A stretch of 10,628 nt of DNA from DATGLW01 sp035293965. Its GTDB lineage: Bacteria > Actinomycetota > Acidimicrobiia > Acidimicrobiales > RAAP-2. Below the pieces are notes generated by a model. That model saw nothing but the letters and a program-made list of their open reading frames with translations, was not told where the DNA came from and searched no databases. The stretch covers positions 1 to 10,628 of the forward strand of contig DATGLW010000024.1 in NCBI GenBank assembly GCA_035293965.1. The letters are read 5' to 3'. Made by a program: the position numbers and the translations under genes. The first letter of the stretch is position 1. Each line of letters opens with the position of its first letter. Below, one piece after another: positions 1-6,091 of this stretch.

Positions 1-1
1 C

Positions 2-454
2 AACCTCGAGGAGGCGGCGGCGCTGACCGGCCGCGCGCCAGACGACCTCGGCTCGATCGACGCCATGGCCGCAGCCGCGGCCGAGATCCGGTCGCTCGGC
101 CCCACGGTGGTGGTGGTGACCGGCGGCCATCTGGCCGCCACCCCGAACGGCGCGTCCCGAGGATCCGGGGTCCCCGGCGAGGTTCCCGACGTGGTCGCGG
201 GGCCTCACGGCGTCGTCGTCCTGCGGGGCGCGCGCATCGACACCCTCAACGACCACGGCACCGGCTGCACGCTGTCGGCCGCCGTCGCCGCCCGCCTCGC
301 CCTCGGCGACGACCCGCTCGCCGCCGTGCGCGCCGCCCGCCGCTACGTGCGTACCGCGCTGGCGGGCGCCCGTGGCTGGCGCATCGGCACCGGGCGGGGG
401 CCACTCGCCCACCCGCGCGCGCCCGGCCGCCGGGTGTCGGCACCCTCGGAGTGA
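2..454 (+). CDS. thiD: ThiD, hydroxymethylpyrimidine/phosphomethylpyrimidine kinase, C-terminal part (5' end outside window)
   Basis: The open frame enters from the left edge and encodes about 150 residues up to TGA at 452-454. It begins NLEEAAALTG, the NLxEAxxLTG signature of the ThiD/ribokinase fold. It continues with VVVVTGGHL and ends with the anion-hole motif HGTGCTLSAAVAA, which holds the conserved Cys and the catalytic region. The tail GTGRGPLAHP is also typical of ThiD. ThiD phosphorylates hydroxymethylpyrimidine and its monophosphate to the diphosphate for cytoplasmic thiamine synthesis. The residue before HGTGC is Asp, where many homologues have Thr. The ATG at 65 is internal, because family-specific sequence continues upstream of it to the window edge. 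The next gene lies on the opposite strand and converges on it, so no thiamine operon partner is visible here. Family assignment is firm. The N-terminal half, with most substrate contacts, is not in view. Confidence 0.93.
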   Translation, partial: NLEEAAALTGRAPDDLGSIDAMAAAAAEIRSLGPTVVVVTGGHLAATPNGASRGSGVPGEVPDVVAGPHGVVVLRGARIDTLNDHGTGCTLSAAVAARLALGDDPLAAVRAARRYVRTALAGARGWRIGTGRGPLAHPRAPGRRVSAPSE

Positions 455-486
455 AACACACCGCGACGGCCGAGGGTCGAGGGTGC
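440..486 (+). terminator. Candidate thiD terminator hairpin spanning the stop codon
   Basis: The 9-base arms GCACCCTCG (440-448) and CGAGGGTGC (478-486) are perfect complements. An alternative pairing is ACCCTCGG (442-449) with CCGAGGGT (470-477), so two mutually exclusive stems share the left arm. The thiD stop (452-454) lies in the loop. No T-tract follows. It is inferred to be a terminator or mRNA-end structure because it sits in a convergent gap. Confidence 0.4.
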
Positions 487-549
487 AGCGCGTGGCCTCT
501 GCCAGGAGGACGTGCAGCCGCGGGGTGCCCGGTTCCACGGGAGCGCGAA

Positions 550-564
550 GGCAGCTCCGCTGCC
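550..564. terminator. Candidate hairpin in the thiD/amidohydrolase convergent gap
   Basis: GGCAGC (550-555) and GCTGCC (559-564) form a perfect 6-bp inverted repeat around TCC. A second, smaller one, GTGCC/GGCAC (578-582/587-591), overlaps the amidohydrolase stop codon at 584-586. They could end the leftward transcript, the rightward one, or both. There is no T-run, and the 3-base loop is tight, so confidence is limited. The rest of the 129-base gap (455-583) shows no gene. Confidence 0.3.
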
Positions 565-583
565 GAGGCGTGGGCGCGTGCCC

Positions 584-1798
584 TCAGGCACCACCAATGG
601 GGAGCCGGTAGGCCTCGATGGCGTTGCGCGCCGCGATCTTGCGGCGCGAGGCCTCGGGCAACCGCTCGATAGCCGCCCCGAGCTCCTCGACCACGTCCTC
701 GCGGTACTCGGGGTGGGGGTAGTCCGAGGCCCACAGGATGCGGTCGTCACCGATCCACTCGGCGCTCGCCGCCAGGTTCCACTCGTCGGGGTCGAAGCTG
801 ACGTAGCACTGGCGCCGGAAGTAGTCGCTCGGCTTCATCGTGAGCCACCGGCGCTCGAGGGGGAACTCCTCGACCTGCTCGTCCATGCGCTGCAGCTGAG
901 TGGCGCACCACCCGCCGCCCGACTCGAGGAAGACGAAGCGAAGCCTGGGGAAGCGCTCGCAGACGCCGCCCATGATGAGTCGGCCCATGCTCACGATCAT
1001 GTCGACCGCGTTGCCGATGGCCTGGCCGAACCCCGACCCCCCGAACTCGGGCGTGGGTGCCGAGTTGGTGATCATGATGTCGCGGTCGTGGTGCACGAGG
1101 CCGAACTTCGAGCACGCGCCGGGGGTGTCGACGTGCACGCCCGGGTGGAGGGCGACCGCCAGGTCGAGCTCCTGGCACGCCTCCCAGAACGGGTCGTAGA
1201 CCCGGTGGCTGAACGGCAGCTCGTCGACGTAGGGCGACGGGCGGATGAAGACCCCGACGAGCCCGATGTCCTTCACCCGCCGGGCCTCTCGCACCGCCAG
1301 CTCGACCGACTGCAACGGCACCGCGCCCACGCCGAAGAGCCGCGCCGGGTCCGCTCGGCAGTACTCGACCAGCCAGTCGTTGTAGGCCTGCTGGCAGGCG
1401 AGGACGAACGCGGGGTCGTGCAGCGCCGCGATGGGGTCGTTGGGACCGTAGAAGAGGGCGGTGCTCGGGTACAAAACGGCCGCGTCGATGCCGGCCCGGT
1501 CCATGTCCTCGAGGCGGGCGCGCGGGTCGTAGCCGCCGGCGCGCCCGAGGCTCTGCTGGGTGACAGCCAGGGCGTCGACGATCTCGGCGACGGGGATGCC
1601 GGTCAGCTCCGCGGCGCGCTGCAAGGTGGCAGCACCCCCGGAGCGCACCTCGCCGCCCACGTAGCCGACCCCCGTGGCGGGGTCGGTGTGGGGCACCCAG
1701 TCGCCCCACCGCTCGTGGTCCATGCGCGACCACCACAGGTCGGTGGGCTCCATCACGTGCCCGTCCGCGTCGACGGCGAGCAGTCCCCCGAGTGCCAT
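584..1798 (-). CDS. Amidohydrolase-2 family metal-dependent hydrolase/decarboxylase (TIM barrel)
   Basis: 404 residues, complete. It belongs to the amidohydrolase-2 (ACMSD-like) family, whose members decarboxylate or hydrolyse carboxylated and aromatic ring products using one divalent metal. Motifs follow the barrel order. DADGHV at 10-15 is the strand-1 metal site, with D12-x-H14 in place of the classical HxH. ALHPG has H218. FLESGGGW (290-297) and WASDYPHPE hold D359, the expected last metal ligand. Length suits the longer members of the family. The ATG at 1798 is chosen because GGAGG (CCTCC on +, 1805-1809) precedes it by 6 bases and the family sequence starts there; the open frame extends further upstream but has no homologous-looking sequence. 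No signal peptide is seen, so it is cytoplasmic. It is transcribed divergently from the M24 pair and probably shares its control region. Substrate is unknown; the family name alone does not decide between decarboxylase and hydrolase. Confidence 0.9.
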   Translation of the reverse strand: MALGGLLAVDADGHVMEPTDLWWSRMDHERWGDWVPHTDPATGVGYVGGEVRSGGAATLQRAAELTGIPVAEIVDALAVTQQSLGRAGGYDPRARLEDMDRAGIDAAVLYPSTALFYGPNDPIAALHDPAFVLACQQAYNDWLVEYCRADPARLFGVGAVPLQSVELAVREARRVKDIGLVGVFIRPSPYVDELPFSHRVYDPFWEACQELDLAVALHPGVHVDTPGACSKFGLVHHDRDIMITNSAPTPEFGGSGFGQAIGNAVDMIVSMGRLIMGGVCERFPRLRFVFLESGGGWCATQLQRMDEQVEEFPLERRWLTMKPSDYFRRQCYVSFDPDEWNLAASAEWIGDDRILWASDYPHPEYREDVVEELGAAIERLPEASRRKIAARNAIEAYRLPIGGA

Positions 1799-1922
1799 CT
1801 TCGGCCTCCGTGCTCGGATCTCCCCCTCTGCCCGCGCCAGCGTGTTCCGGCTGGGCCTCGAGCGGTGGGACGTCCAGCAGCCCTTCGACCCCACCTGCCC
1901 CCGCGTGGCGCGTGACGCCCCA

Positions 1923-1930
1923 ACTATAAT
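1923..1930. promoter_or_regulatory. Shared bidirectional -10 box (TATAAT on +, TATAGT on -)
   Basis: ACTATAAT contains a consensus -10 TATAAT on + (1925-1930) and TATAGT on - (1923-1928). These two hexamers overlap, and they contain the only TA steps in the whole 335-base gap 1799-2133. No convincing TTGACA-like -35 is seen at 16-18 bases on either strand. Predicted transcripts would start near 1937 rightward (about 197-base leader to the M24 genes) and near 1916 leftward (about 118-base leader to the amidohydrolase). Confidence 0.6.
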
Positions 1931-2013
1931 CTGTGCGCCCCTTTTCGTTGGGCCGGCGAGGCGCCAACCCGGGGGCGAACGCGACGAGGGGGTGGCGCCG
2001 TGGGGGTCGGGGG

Positions 2014-2103
2014 TGCCGGTGACCGGCAGCGTGGGCACGCCTGCCGCGTGCGGTCGGCGCGATCCGAACCCGCGGTTCGCAGTCCCAGGTGCCGACCGGC
2101 ACC
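2014..2103. promoter_or_regulatory. Three inverted repeats in the M24 operon leader (possible operators or RNA structure)
   Basis: Three perfect short inverted repeats lie in a row: TGCCGGT-G-ACCGGCA (2014-2028), CGAACC-CGC-GGTTCG (2065-2079) and GGTGCC-GACC-GGCACC (2088-2103). In addition, two GGCGCC palindromes lie at 1960-1965 and 1994-1999. All are downstream of the predicted start site and upstream of the ribosome binding site at 2122. They could bind a repressor or fold in the leader mRNA. GC-rich DNA yields such repeats by chance, so confidence is moderate. Confidence 0.35.
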
Positions 2104-2121
2104 ACCGCCTGCGGCGTGCGC

Positions 2122-2126
2122 GGAGG
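2122..2126 (+). promoter_or_regulatory. GGAGG ribosome binding site that fixes the M24 start at GTG 2134
   Basis: GGAGG ends 7 bases before GTG 2134-2136, which is ideal spacing. The competing in-frame GTG at 2089 lies inside an inverted repeat and has no ribosome binding site, so 2134 is preferred. Confidence 0.75.
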
Positions 2127-2133
2127 TGGAGCG

Positions 2134-3372
2134 GTGATCCCCCTCGAATGGCCGGACGGCGCCAGGATCGGAGGGCGGCCGTTGCCGGTCGTGCCCGACC
2201 TCGCACGGCTCCGAGCCGAGCGGGGCAGCCGCCTGCGATCCCTCATGGAGGTCAACGGCGTCGACTGCCTGCTGCTCCTCGCCACCGGCAACGTCGCCTA
2301 CGCCACCGGTGCCACCGCCCCGGCGGCCGACGCCGGCAGGGCGGCCCTGTTCCGGAACGTCGCCGTCGTCGTTCGCACCGACCCGTACCCGCACGTGTTC
2401 ACCCCTGTGCCCGAGGGTGCTCCCCCCGAGCTGCCGAGCGACCACGTCCACCCACCGCTCTACCCCGACCTCGCCGAGGGGATGGGCGCGCTGGCTTCCG
2501 CCCTGGCCGAGCTGGTTGGGCCGGGCACGGTCATCGGCGTGGACGAGCAGACCCACCCGATGCTCGCCAGGCTGGACGGGTTCGAGTGGATCGATGCCGG
2601 CGCGGTGCTCGGTGCAGCCAAGATCTGCAAGACCCCCGACGAGGTGGCCTGCATTCGCGCCGCGCAACGGATCAACGAGCTCGCCATGGCCGACGTCCAG
2701 GCAGCGCTGCGCCCGGGGCTCCGGCAGACCGATCTGTCGGCGGTCCTGCTCCGCCGCCTCTTCGAGCTCGGCGCCACCTCCAATTGCATCGACCCCATCT
2801 GGCAGGTGATGGAGCCGAGCAAGGAGTTGGGCCCTTGGACCGTGCACGGCGACCTCGCCTTCCCCACCCCGACCACCGACCGCTTCCTCCGTGCCGGCGA
2901 CGTCATCTGGAACGACTCGGGCATCTCCTTCGAGGGGTACGCGTCGGACTTCGGGCGCACGTGGGTCGTCGGCTCGAGCAGGCACGTCGAGGCAACCAAG
3001 CGCGCGCAGTTCCGGCGGTGGCGCGACGTCGTCGACGCAGTCCTGGCCGTTCTCAAGCCAGGCTGCACCGCGCTCGCCATGGACCGGGCAGCGATCGAGG
3101 CCAACGGGGGCAGCAAGCCGTGGATCGAGCACTTCTACCTCGCCCACGGCGTGGGCACCGAGTCGGCGGAGATGCCCCTCGTCGGCACCGACCTCGGCGA
3201 GGCCTTCGACGAGTCCCTCGAGATGGCCCCAGGCATGGTCCTCGTCCTCGAACCGGTGATCTGGGAGGAGGGCGCGGCCGGGTACCGGGCCGAGGACATC
3301 GTCGTCGTCACCGACGACGGGTGGGCGCCGATGTCGGACTATCCCTACGATCCTTACGAGCTGGCCCCGTGA
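2134..3372 (+). CDS. M24 family metallohydrolase (creatinase N-domain plus pita-bread aminopeptidase P/prolidase-like domain)
   Basis: 412 residues from GTG 2134. Residues ~20-150 resemble the creatinase/prolidase N-terminal domain (GVDCLLLL, NVAYATG). Residues ~160-400 form the M24 pita-bread domain, opened by KTPDEVACIRAA. All five dinuclear-metal ligands can be placed: D261 (WNDSG), D272 (SDFGRT), H338 (AHGVG), E373 (VLEPV) and E387 (RAEDI). H238 may be the upstream catalytic His. One key residue is missing: the His seven residues after the metal His (H178 in E. coli MetAP, H361 in PepP) is A345. A variant chemistry or substrate is therefore possible. Family members cleave Xaa-Pro bonds or hydrolyse small amidine and cyclic compounds (creatine, ectoine). 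No signal peptide, so cytoplasmic. Its stop overlaps the next start (GTGA), which implies translational coupling with its paralogue. Calling it a peptidase would over-read the evidence. Confidence 0.88.
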   Translation: MIPLEWPDGARIGGRPLPVVPDLARLRAERGSRLRSLMEVNGVDCLLLLATGNVAYATGATAPAADAGRAALFRNVAVVVRTDPYPHVFTPVPEGAPPELPSDHVHPPLYPDLAEGMGALASALAELVGPGTVIGVDEQTHPMLARLDGFEWIDAGAVLGAAKICKTPDEVACIRAAQRINELAMADVQAALRPGLRQTDLSAVLLRRLFELGATSNCIDPIWQVMEPSKELGPWTVHGDLAFPTPTTDRFLRAGDVIWNDSGISFEGYASDFGRTWVVGSSRHVEATKRAQFRRWRDVVDAVLAVLKPGCTALAMDRAAIEANGGSKPWIEHFYLAHGVGTESAEMPLVGTDLGEAFDESLEMAPGMVLVLEPVIWEEGAAGYRAEDIVVVTDDGWAPMSDYPYDPYELAP

Positions 3373-4580
3373 GCGTCCCCGCGGCCTCCCCGCCACACGC
3401 CGCGCACGCGGGAGCGGGCACGCACACGCTCGAAGAGGGGCCGCGCATCGACCTCGCCGGGCTGCGGGCGGACAGGCGGGTGCGCCTCCTCGCCACCATG
3501 GAAGCCGAGGATCTGGACGTCGTGCTGCTGGGCCGGCCGGGCAACGTGCGGTTCGCCTCGGGGGCGCGTCAGCTGTGGACGGCAGGTGCCAGGTCGTTCG
3601 CCCCTTCGTGCGTCGTCGTGCGCGAGACGGGCGGGGTTCACCTGCTGTCGGTGTGGGACGAGGGGGTGCCGGCCGACATCGACCGGTCGCATCTGTTCGG
3701 CATCTCGTGGAACCCCGGTTCGCTCGCGGCCTCGCTGCGCCGCATCCCCGGCCTCGAGGGTTGTCGACGGGCGGGCACCGACTCGCTCAACCCCCTCTTC
3801 CGCTCGCTCCTCGCGGACGTGGCGCCGCGCGCGACGTTCGTGGATGCCGCCGGCCCCCTCGAGCGGTGCCGGCGGCAGAAATCGCCCGAGGAGGTCGCGT
3901 GCATCGCCACCGCCGCCTCCATCGCCGAGTCGCTCCTGGCCTGCCTGGTCGAGGCCGTCCGACCCGGGGTCACCGAGCGAGAGCTGGTGGGGCGCTACGC
4001 GGAGCAGCTCGCCAACCTGGGCGTCCCGACGCCGCCGACCGAGGCCGTGTGCACTGCCACCGCGCGCCGCGGGCCGGTGACCTTCCGCCAGCTGAGCCTG
4101 GCGCGCCCGATCGGCCCGGACGAGCTGGTGGTGCTGTCGCCCGGGGCGCTCTATGCCGGCTACGAGGCCGCCCTCGCCCGGACCACCCTGGCGAGCGGCG
4201 ACCCGTCGCCGGCGCACGTGCACCTGGCCACGCGAGCCCGAAGCGGGCTCGAGGCGCTCGTCGGGTCCTGCCGGCCGGGTGCCCGCGGCATCGACCTGCT
4301 CGGCGCGTGGCAGGCGGCGACCGCCGCGCCGCTGCCCTCCGTCCCCCTGGTGCACGGCCTCGGGCTCGGCGCCGAACCACCGGTGGTCGGCGCGGGCCTT
4401 GGCGAGGGTGCCGTGCTCGAGGCCGGCATGGTCCTATCGGTGCAATCCTGGAGCGCCGCCGAGGGGACCGGCGGGGTGCTGCTACGCGACACGGTGCTCG
4501 TGGGCACCGACGGGCCGGTCAGGCTCACCCGCTTCCCCACCCTGCCCGTGCGGCCCGGCTCGAGCGAGGCGGCGCCGTGA
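3369..4580 (+). CDS. Degenerate M24-fold paralogue lacking four of five metal ligands (putative pseudoenzyme partner)
   Basis: 403 residues from GTG 3369, which overlaps the upstream TGA by 4 bases. The protein is collinear with its neighbour: DVVLLGRPGNVRFASG matches the creatinase N-domain, KSPEEVACI opens the M24 domain, and VRPG, HGLGLG and EAGMVLSV follow. Aligning the five ligand positions by eye gives D to S257, D to A268, H kept as H329, E to Q359 and E to R373. It should therefore not bind a dinuclear metal centre. The reading frame is intact with no stops, and the surrounding fold motifs are conserved, so it looks maintained rather than decaying. Known precedents for metal-free M24 folds are creatinase (metal-independent, with its own catalytic residues) and the histone-binding Spt16 N-domain. 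The likely role, by inference, is a partner or regulatory subunit of the upstream M24 protein. An independent non-metal enzyme is also possible. No good ribosome binding site is seen, which fits coupling. Confidence 0.82.
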   Translation: MSVPAASPPHAAHAGAGTHTLEEGPRIDLAGLRADRRVRLLATMEAEDLDVVLLGRPGNVRFASGARQLWTAGARSFAPSCVVVRETGGVHLLSVWDEGVPADIDRSHLFGISWNPGSLAASLRRIPGLEGCRRAGTDSLNPLFRSLLADVAPRATFVDAAGPLERCRRQKSPEEVACIATAASIAESLLACLVEAVRPGVTERELVGRYAEQLANLGVPTPPTEAVCTATARRGPVTFRQLSLARPIGPDELVVLSPGALYAGYEAALARTTLASGDPSPAHVHLATRARSGLEALVGSCRPGARGIDLLGAWQAATAAPLPSVPLVHGLGLGAEPPVVGAGLGEGAVLEAGMVLSVQSWSAAEGTGGVLLRDTVLVGTDGPVRLTRFPTLPVRPGSSEAAP

Positions 4581-4582
4581 CC

Positions 4583-4622
4583 GCGGCGAGCGGCACCGCA
4601 CCGCTCCACGACGCCTCGCCGC
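4583..4622 (+). terminator. Hairpin just after the M24 pair (partial terminator or processing site)
   Basis: GCGGCGAG (4583-4590) pairs perfectly with CTCGCCGC (4615-4622). A nested alternative stem pairs AGCGG (4589-4593) with CCGCT (4601-4605). It starts 3 bases after the stop codon, without a T-tract. The gap 4581-4758 contains no TA dinucleotide and so no TANNNT promoter. Read-through into the binding-protein gene is therefore likely, and this hairpin may set the relative mRNA levels. Confidence 0.35.
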
Positions 4623-4758
4623 ATGCTCGGCAGCCTTGCGACGCCGGGCCGTGACCGAGGTCAGGTGACGGGCGCGGCGAGCTCGGCTCGGCGTGCGACG
4701 CGTCACGAGGATGCAGCGAATCACACAGCGGCGGAGGAACGAGACGAGGGGGGTCGGC

Positions 4759-6024
4759 ATGAGGGGGTTCGAAGGCACGAGGGCACGTGGCGCCCGACCG
4801 ACGAGATCCTGGCCGCTGGGTCCGGCGCTGGCGGCCAGCGTGCTGGCGGTCAGCGCACTGCTCGGCGGGGCGGTGTCCGCTCCGGCGAGCGCCGCCGGGG
4901 CCAGGGGCGCCCCGATGAAGATCGGGCTCGTGTGCAGCTGCTCGGGCCCGCTCGCCTCGAGCTACCGCGTGGGACCCCCCGCTTACGAGGCGTGGGCGAA
5001 GTCCGTGAACGCCCGGGGTGGGATCAACGGCCACCGGGTGCAGGTCATCGTCAAGGACGACGGCTCGAGCCCCGGCACCTCGCTCGCCGAGGTCGAGTCG
5101 CTCGTCAACGACGACCACGTGCTCGCCCTCGTCGACAGCACCAACAACGACGTCGCCTGGGGCGACTACGCGAGGGACCACGACGTGCCGGTGATCGGCG
5201 GCGGTGCGGTCACCATCCTCGACCTCACGAACCCGGACTTCTTCGCCGCGGGGCAAACGGAGGACGACTTCATCGTCGCCCAGGTCGAGGCAGCCAAGAA
5301 GGTGGGAGCGACCACGATCGGGGAGCTGTACTGCTCAGAGGCCGCCACCTGCCAGGAACTGGTCCCGCCCCTCAGGGCGACTGCCAAGGCCCTCGGTGTC
5401 AAGATCGGCTACCTGGCGCAGATCTCGGCCGGCGCACCCAACTACACAGCCCAGTGCCTGGCGGCGAAGAACGCCGGTGTGCAAGCGCTCAGCATCGGCG
5501 AGGCGGTGGACACGGTGGAGGCAGTCGCCCGCGACTGCGCCCGCCAGGGCTTCACGCCCTACGAGCTCGTCGGGAACGGCGGCGTGGCGACTTCCTTCAC
5601 GACGTCCCCCGGGCTCGGGGACCGGTCCATCGGCTTCGAGACCGACATCCCGTTCTTCGTCGACAGCACCCCGGGGACCAGGGCGATGAACCGTGCACTC
5701 GAGCGCTACGCGCCGGCGATCCTGACCTCGCCGGAGTACAACGAGATCGCCACGATCTCGTGGATCTCGGGGCTCCTGTTCGGGGCGGCAGCCAAGGCCG
5801 GAGGTGCGGGCCTGCACGGCCCGGCCACGACAACCCAGATCTACGACGGCCTCTACAAGCTGCGCGACGACACCCTGGGCGGGATGGCGCCCCCGCTCAC
5901 CTTCCGCAGAGGGGTGCCCAACCCAGTGGACTGCTGGTTCTGGATCGCCATTCGCCACGGCAAGTTCACGACCCCCTACGGCCTGAAGCCGCACTGCGAG
6001 AAGCCCCCGCCGGGCACCCTGTAG
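4759..6024 (+). CDS. Secreted ABC transporter substrate-binding protein, branched-chain amino acid (LivJ/Peripla_BP_6) type
   Basis: 421 residues from ATG 4759, preceded by a purine-rich G-tract (4746-4752) and an N-terminus suited to export. Residues 1-20 are Arg-rich, ~22-40 are hydrophobic, and Ala-rich APASA-A (about 41-46) is a likely signal-peptidase I site. No lipobox Cys is present, so it may be released or retained some other way. The mature domain begins MKIGLVCSCSGPLAS (53-67), the standard opening of type-I periplasmic binding proteins, followed by AYEAWAKSVNARGGINGHRV (75-94, the GGINGR-like motif) and STNNDVAWGDY (127-137), the hinge/ligand region. Eight Cys (59, 61, 192, 198, 233, 260, 392, 413) are unusual and may form disulfides. 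No permease or ATPase gene is in the window, so the transporter is encoded elsewhere or the protein is a sensor. No promoter box is visible upstream, which suggests co-transcription with the M24 pair. The ligand is unknown; family members bind amino acids, amides, urea or aromatic acids. Confidence 0.88.
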   Translation: MRGFEGTRARGARPTRSWPLGPALAASVLAVSALLGGAVSAPASAAGARGAPMKIGLVCSCSGPLASSYRVGPPAYEAWAKSVNARGGINGHRVQVIVKDDGSSPGTSLAEVESLVNDDHVLALVDSTNNDVAWGDYARDHDVPVIGGGAVTILDLTNPDFFAAGQTEDDFIVAQVEAAKKVGATTIGELYCSEAATCQELVPPLRATAKALGVKIGYLAQISAGAPNYTAQCLAAKNAGVQALSIGEAVDTVEAVARDCARQGFTPYELVGNGGVATSFTTSPGLGDRSIGFETDIPFFVDSTPGTRAMNRALERYAPAILTSPEYNEIATISWISGLLFGAAAKAGGAGLHGPATTTQIYDGLYKLRDDTLGGMAPPLTFRRGVPNPVDCWFWIAIRHGKFTTPYGLKPHCEKPPPGTL

Positions 6025-6076
6025 GCACGTCGCGGCGGGCGCAGCCGGGCGCGGGAGGCGGCGCGACACGCACGGG

Positions 6077-6082
6077 TAGGCT
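6077..6082 (+). promoter_or_regulatory. -10 box TAGGCT giving a near-leaderless transcript
   Basis: TAGGCT (TANNNT type) ends 9 bases before ATG 6092. The expected start site is about 6089-6090, leaving only 2-3 untranslated bases. No Shine-Dalgarno sequence is present, which is consistent with leaderless translation. Confidence 0.55.
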
Positions 6083-6091
6083 GGCCGGTAG

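Noticed and set aside
512..1915. 467-residue open frame on + opposite the amidohydrolase
   Set aside because: It is a GC-codon shadow: Arg/Val/His-rich, no domain motifs, lying antisense to a gene with full family signatures and a GGAGG site.
2089..2133. Earlier GTG start for the first M24 gene at 2089
   Set aside because: It sits inside an inverted repeat without a ribosome site, and the added residues have no family resemblance; GTG 2134 has GGAGG at ideal spacing.
1674..3368. Long upstream extension of the second M24 frame (open from 1674)
   Set aside because: This part is out of frame with the well-supported first M24 gene and is Arg/Pro-rich. Only the segment from GTG 3369 shows M24 homology.
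1924..3396. 490-residue minus-strand open frame over the first M24 gene
   Set aside because: Low-complexity antisense shadow with no recognisable domain; the opposite strand carries all five M24 ligands.
4693..4758. Upstream in-frame starts (GTG 4693, ATG 4711) for the binding protein
   Set aside because: They would place 22 or 16 extra Arg-rich residues before a normal signal peptide and lack properly spaced ribosome sites.
6029..6067. GTCGCG/CGCGAC hairpin after the binding-protein stop
   Set aside because: Only 6 bp around a 27-base loop with no further pairing; too weak to call a terminator.
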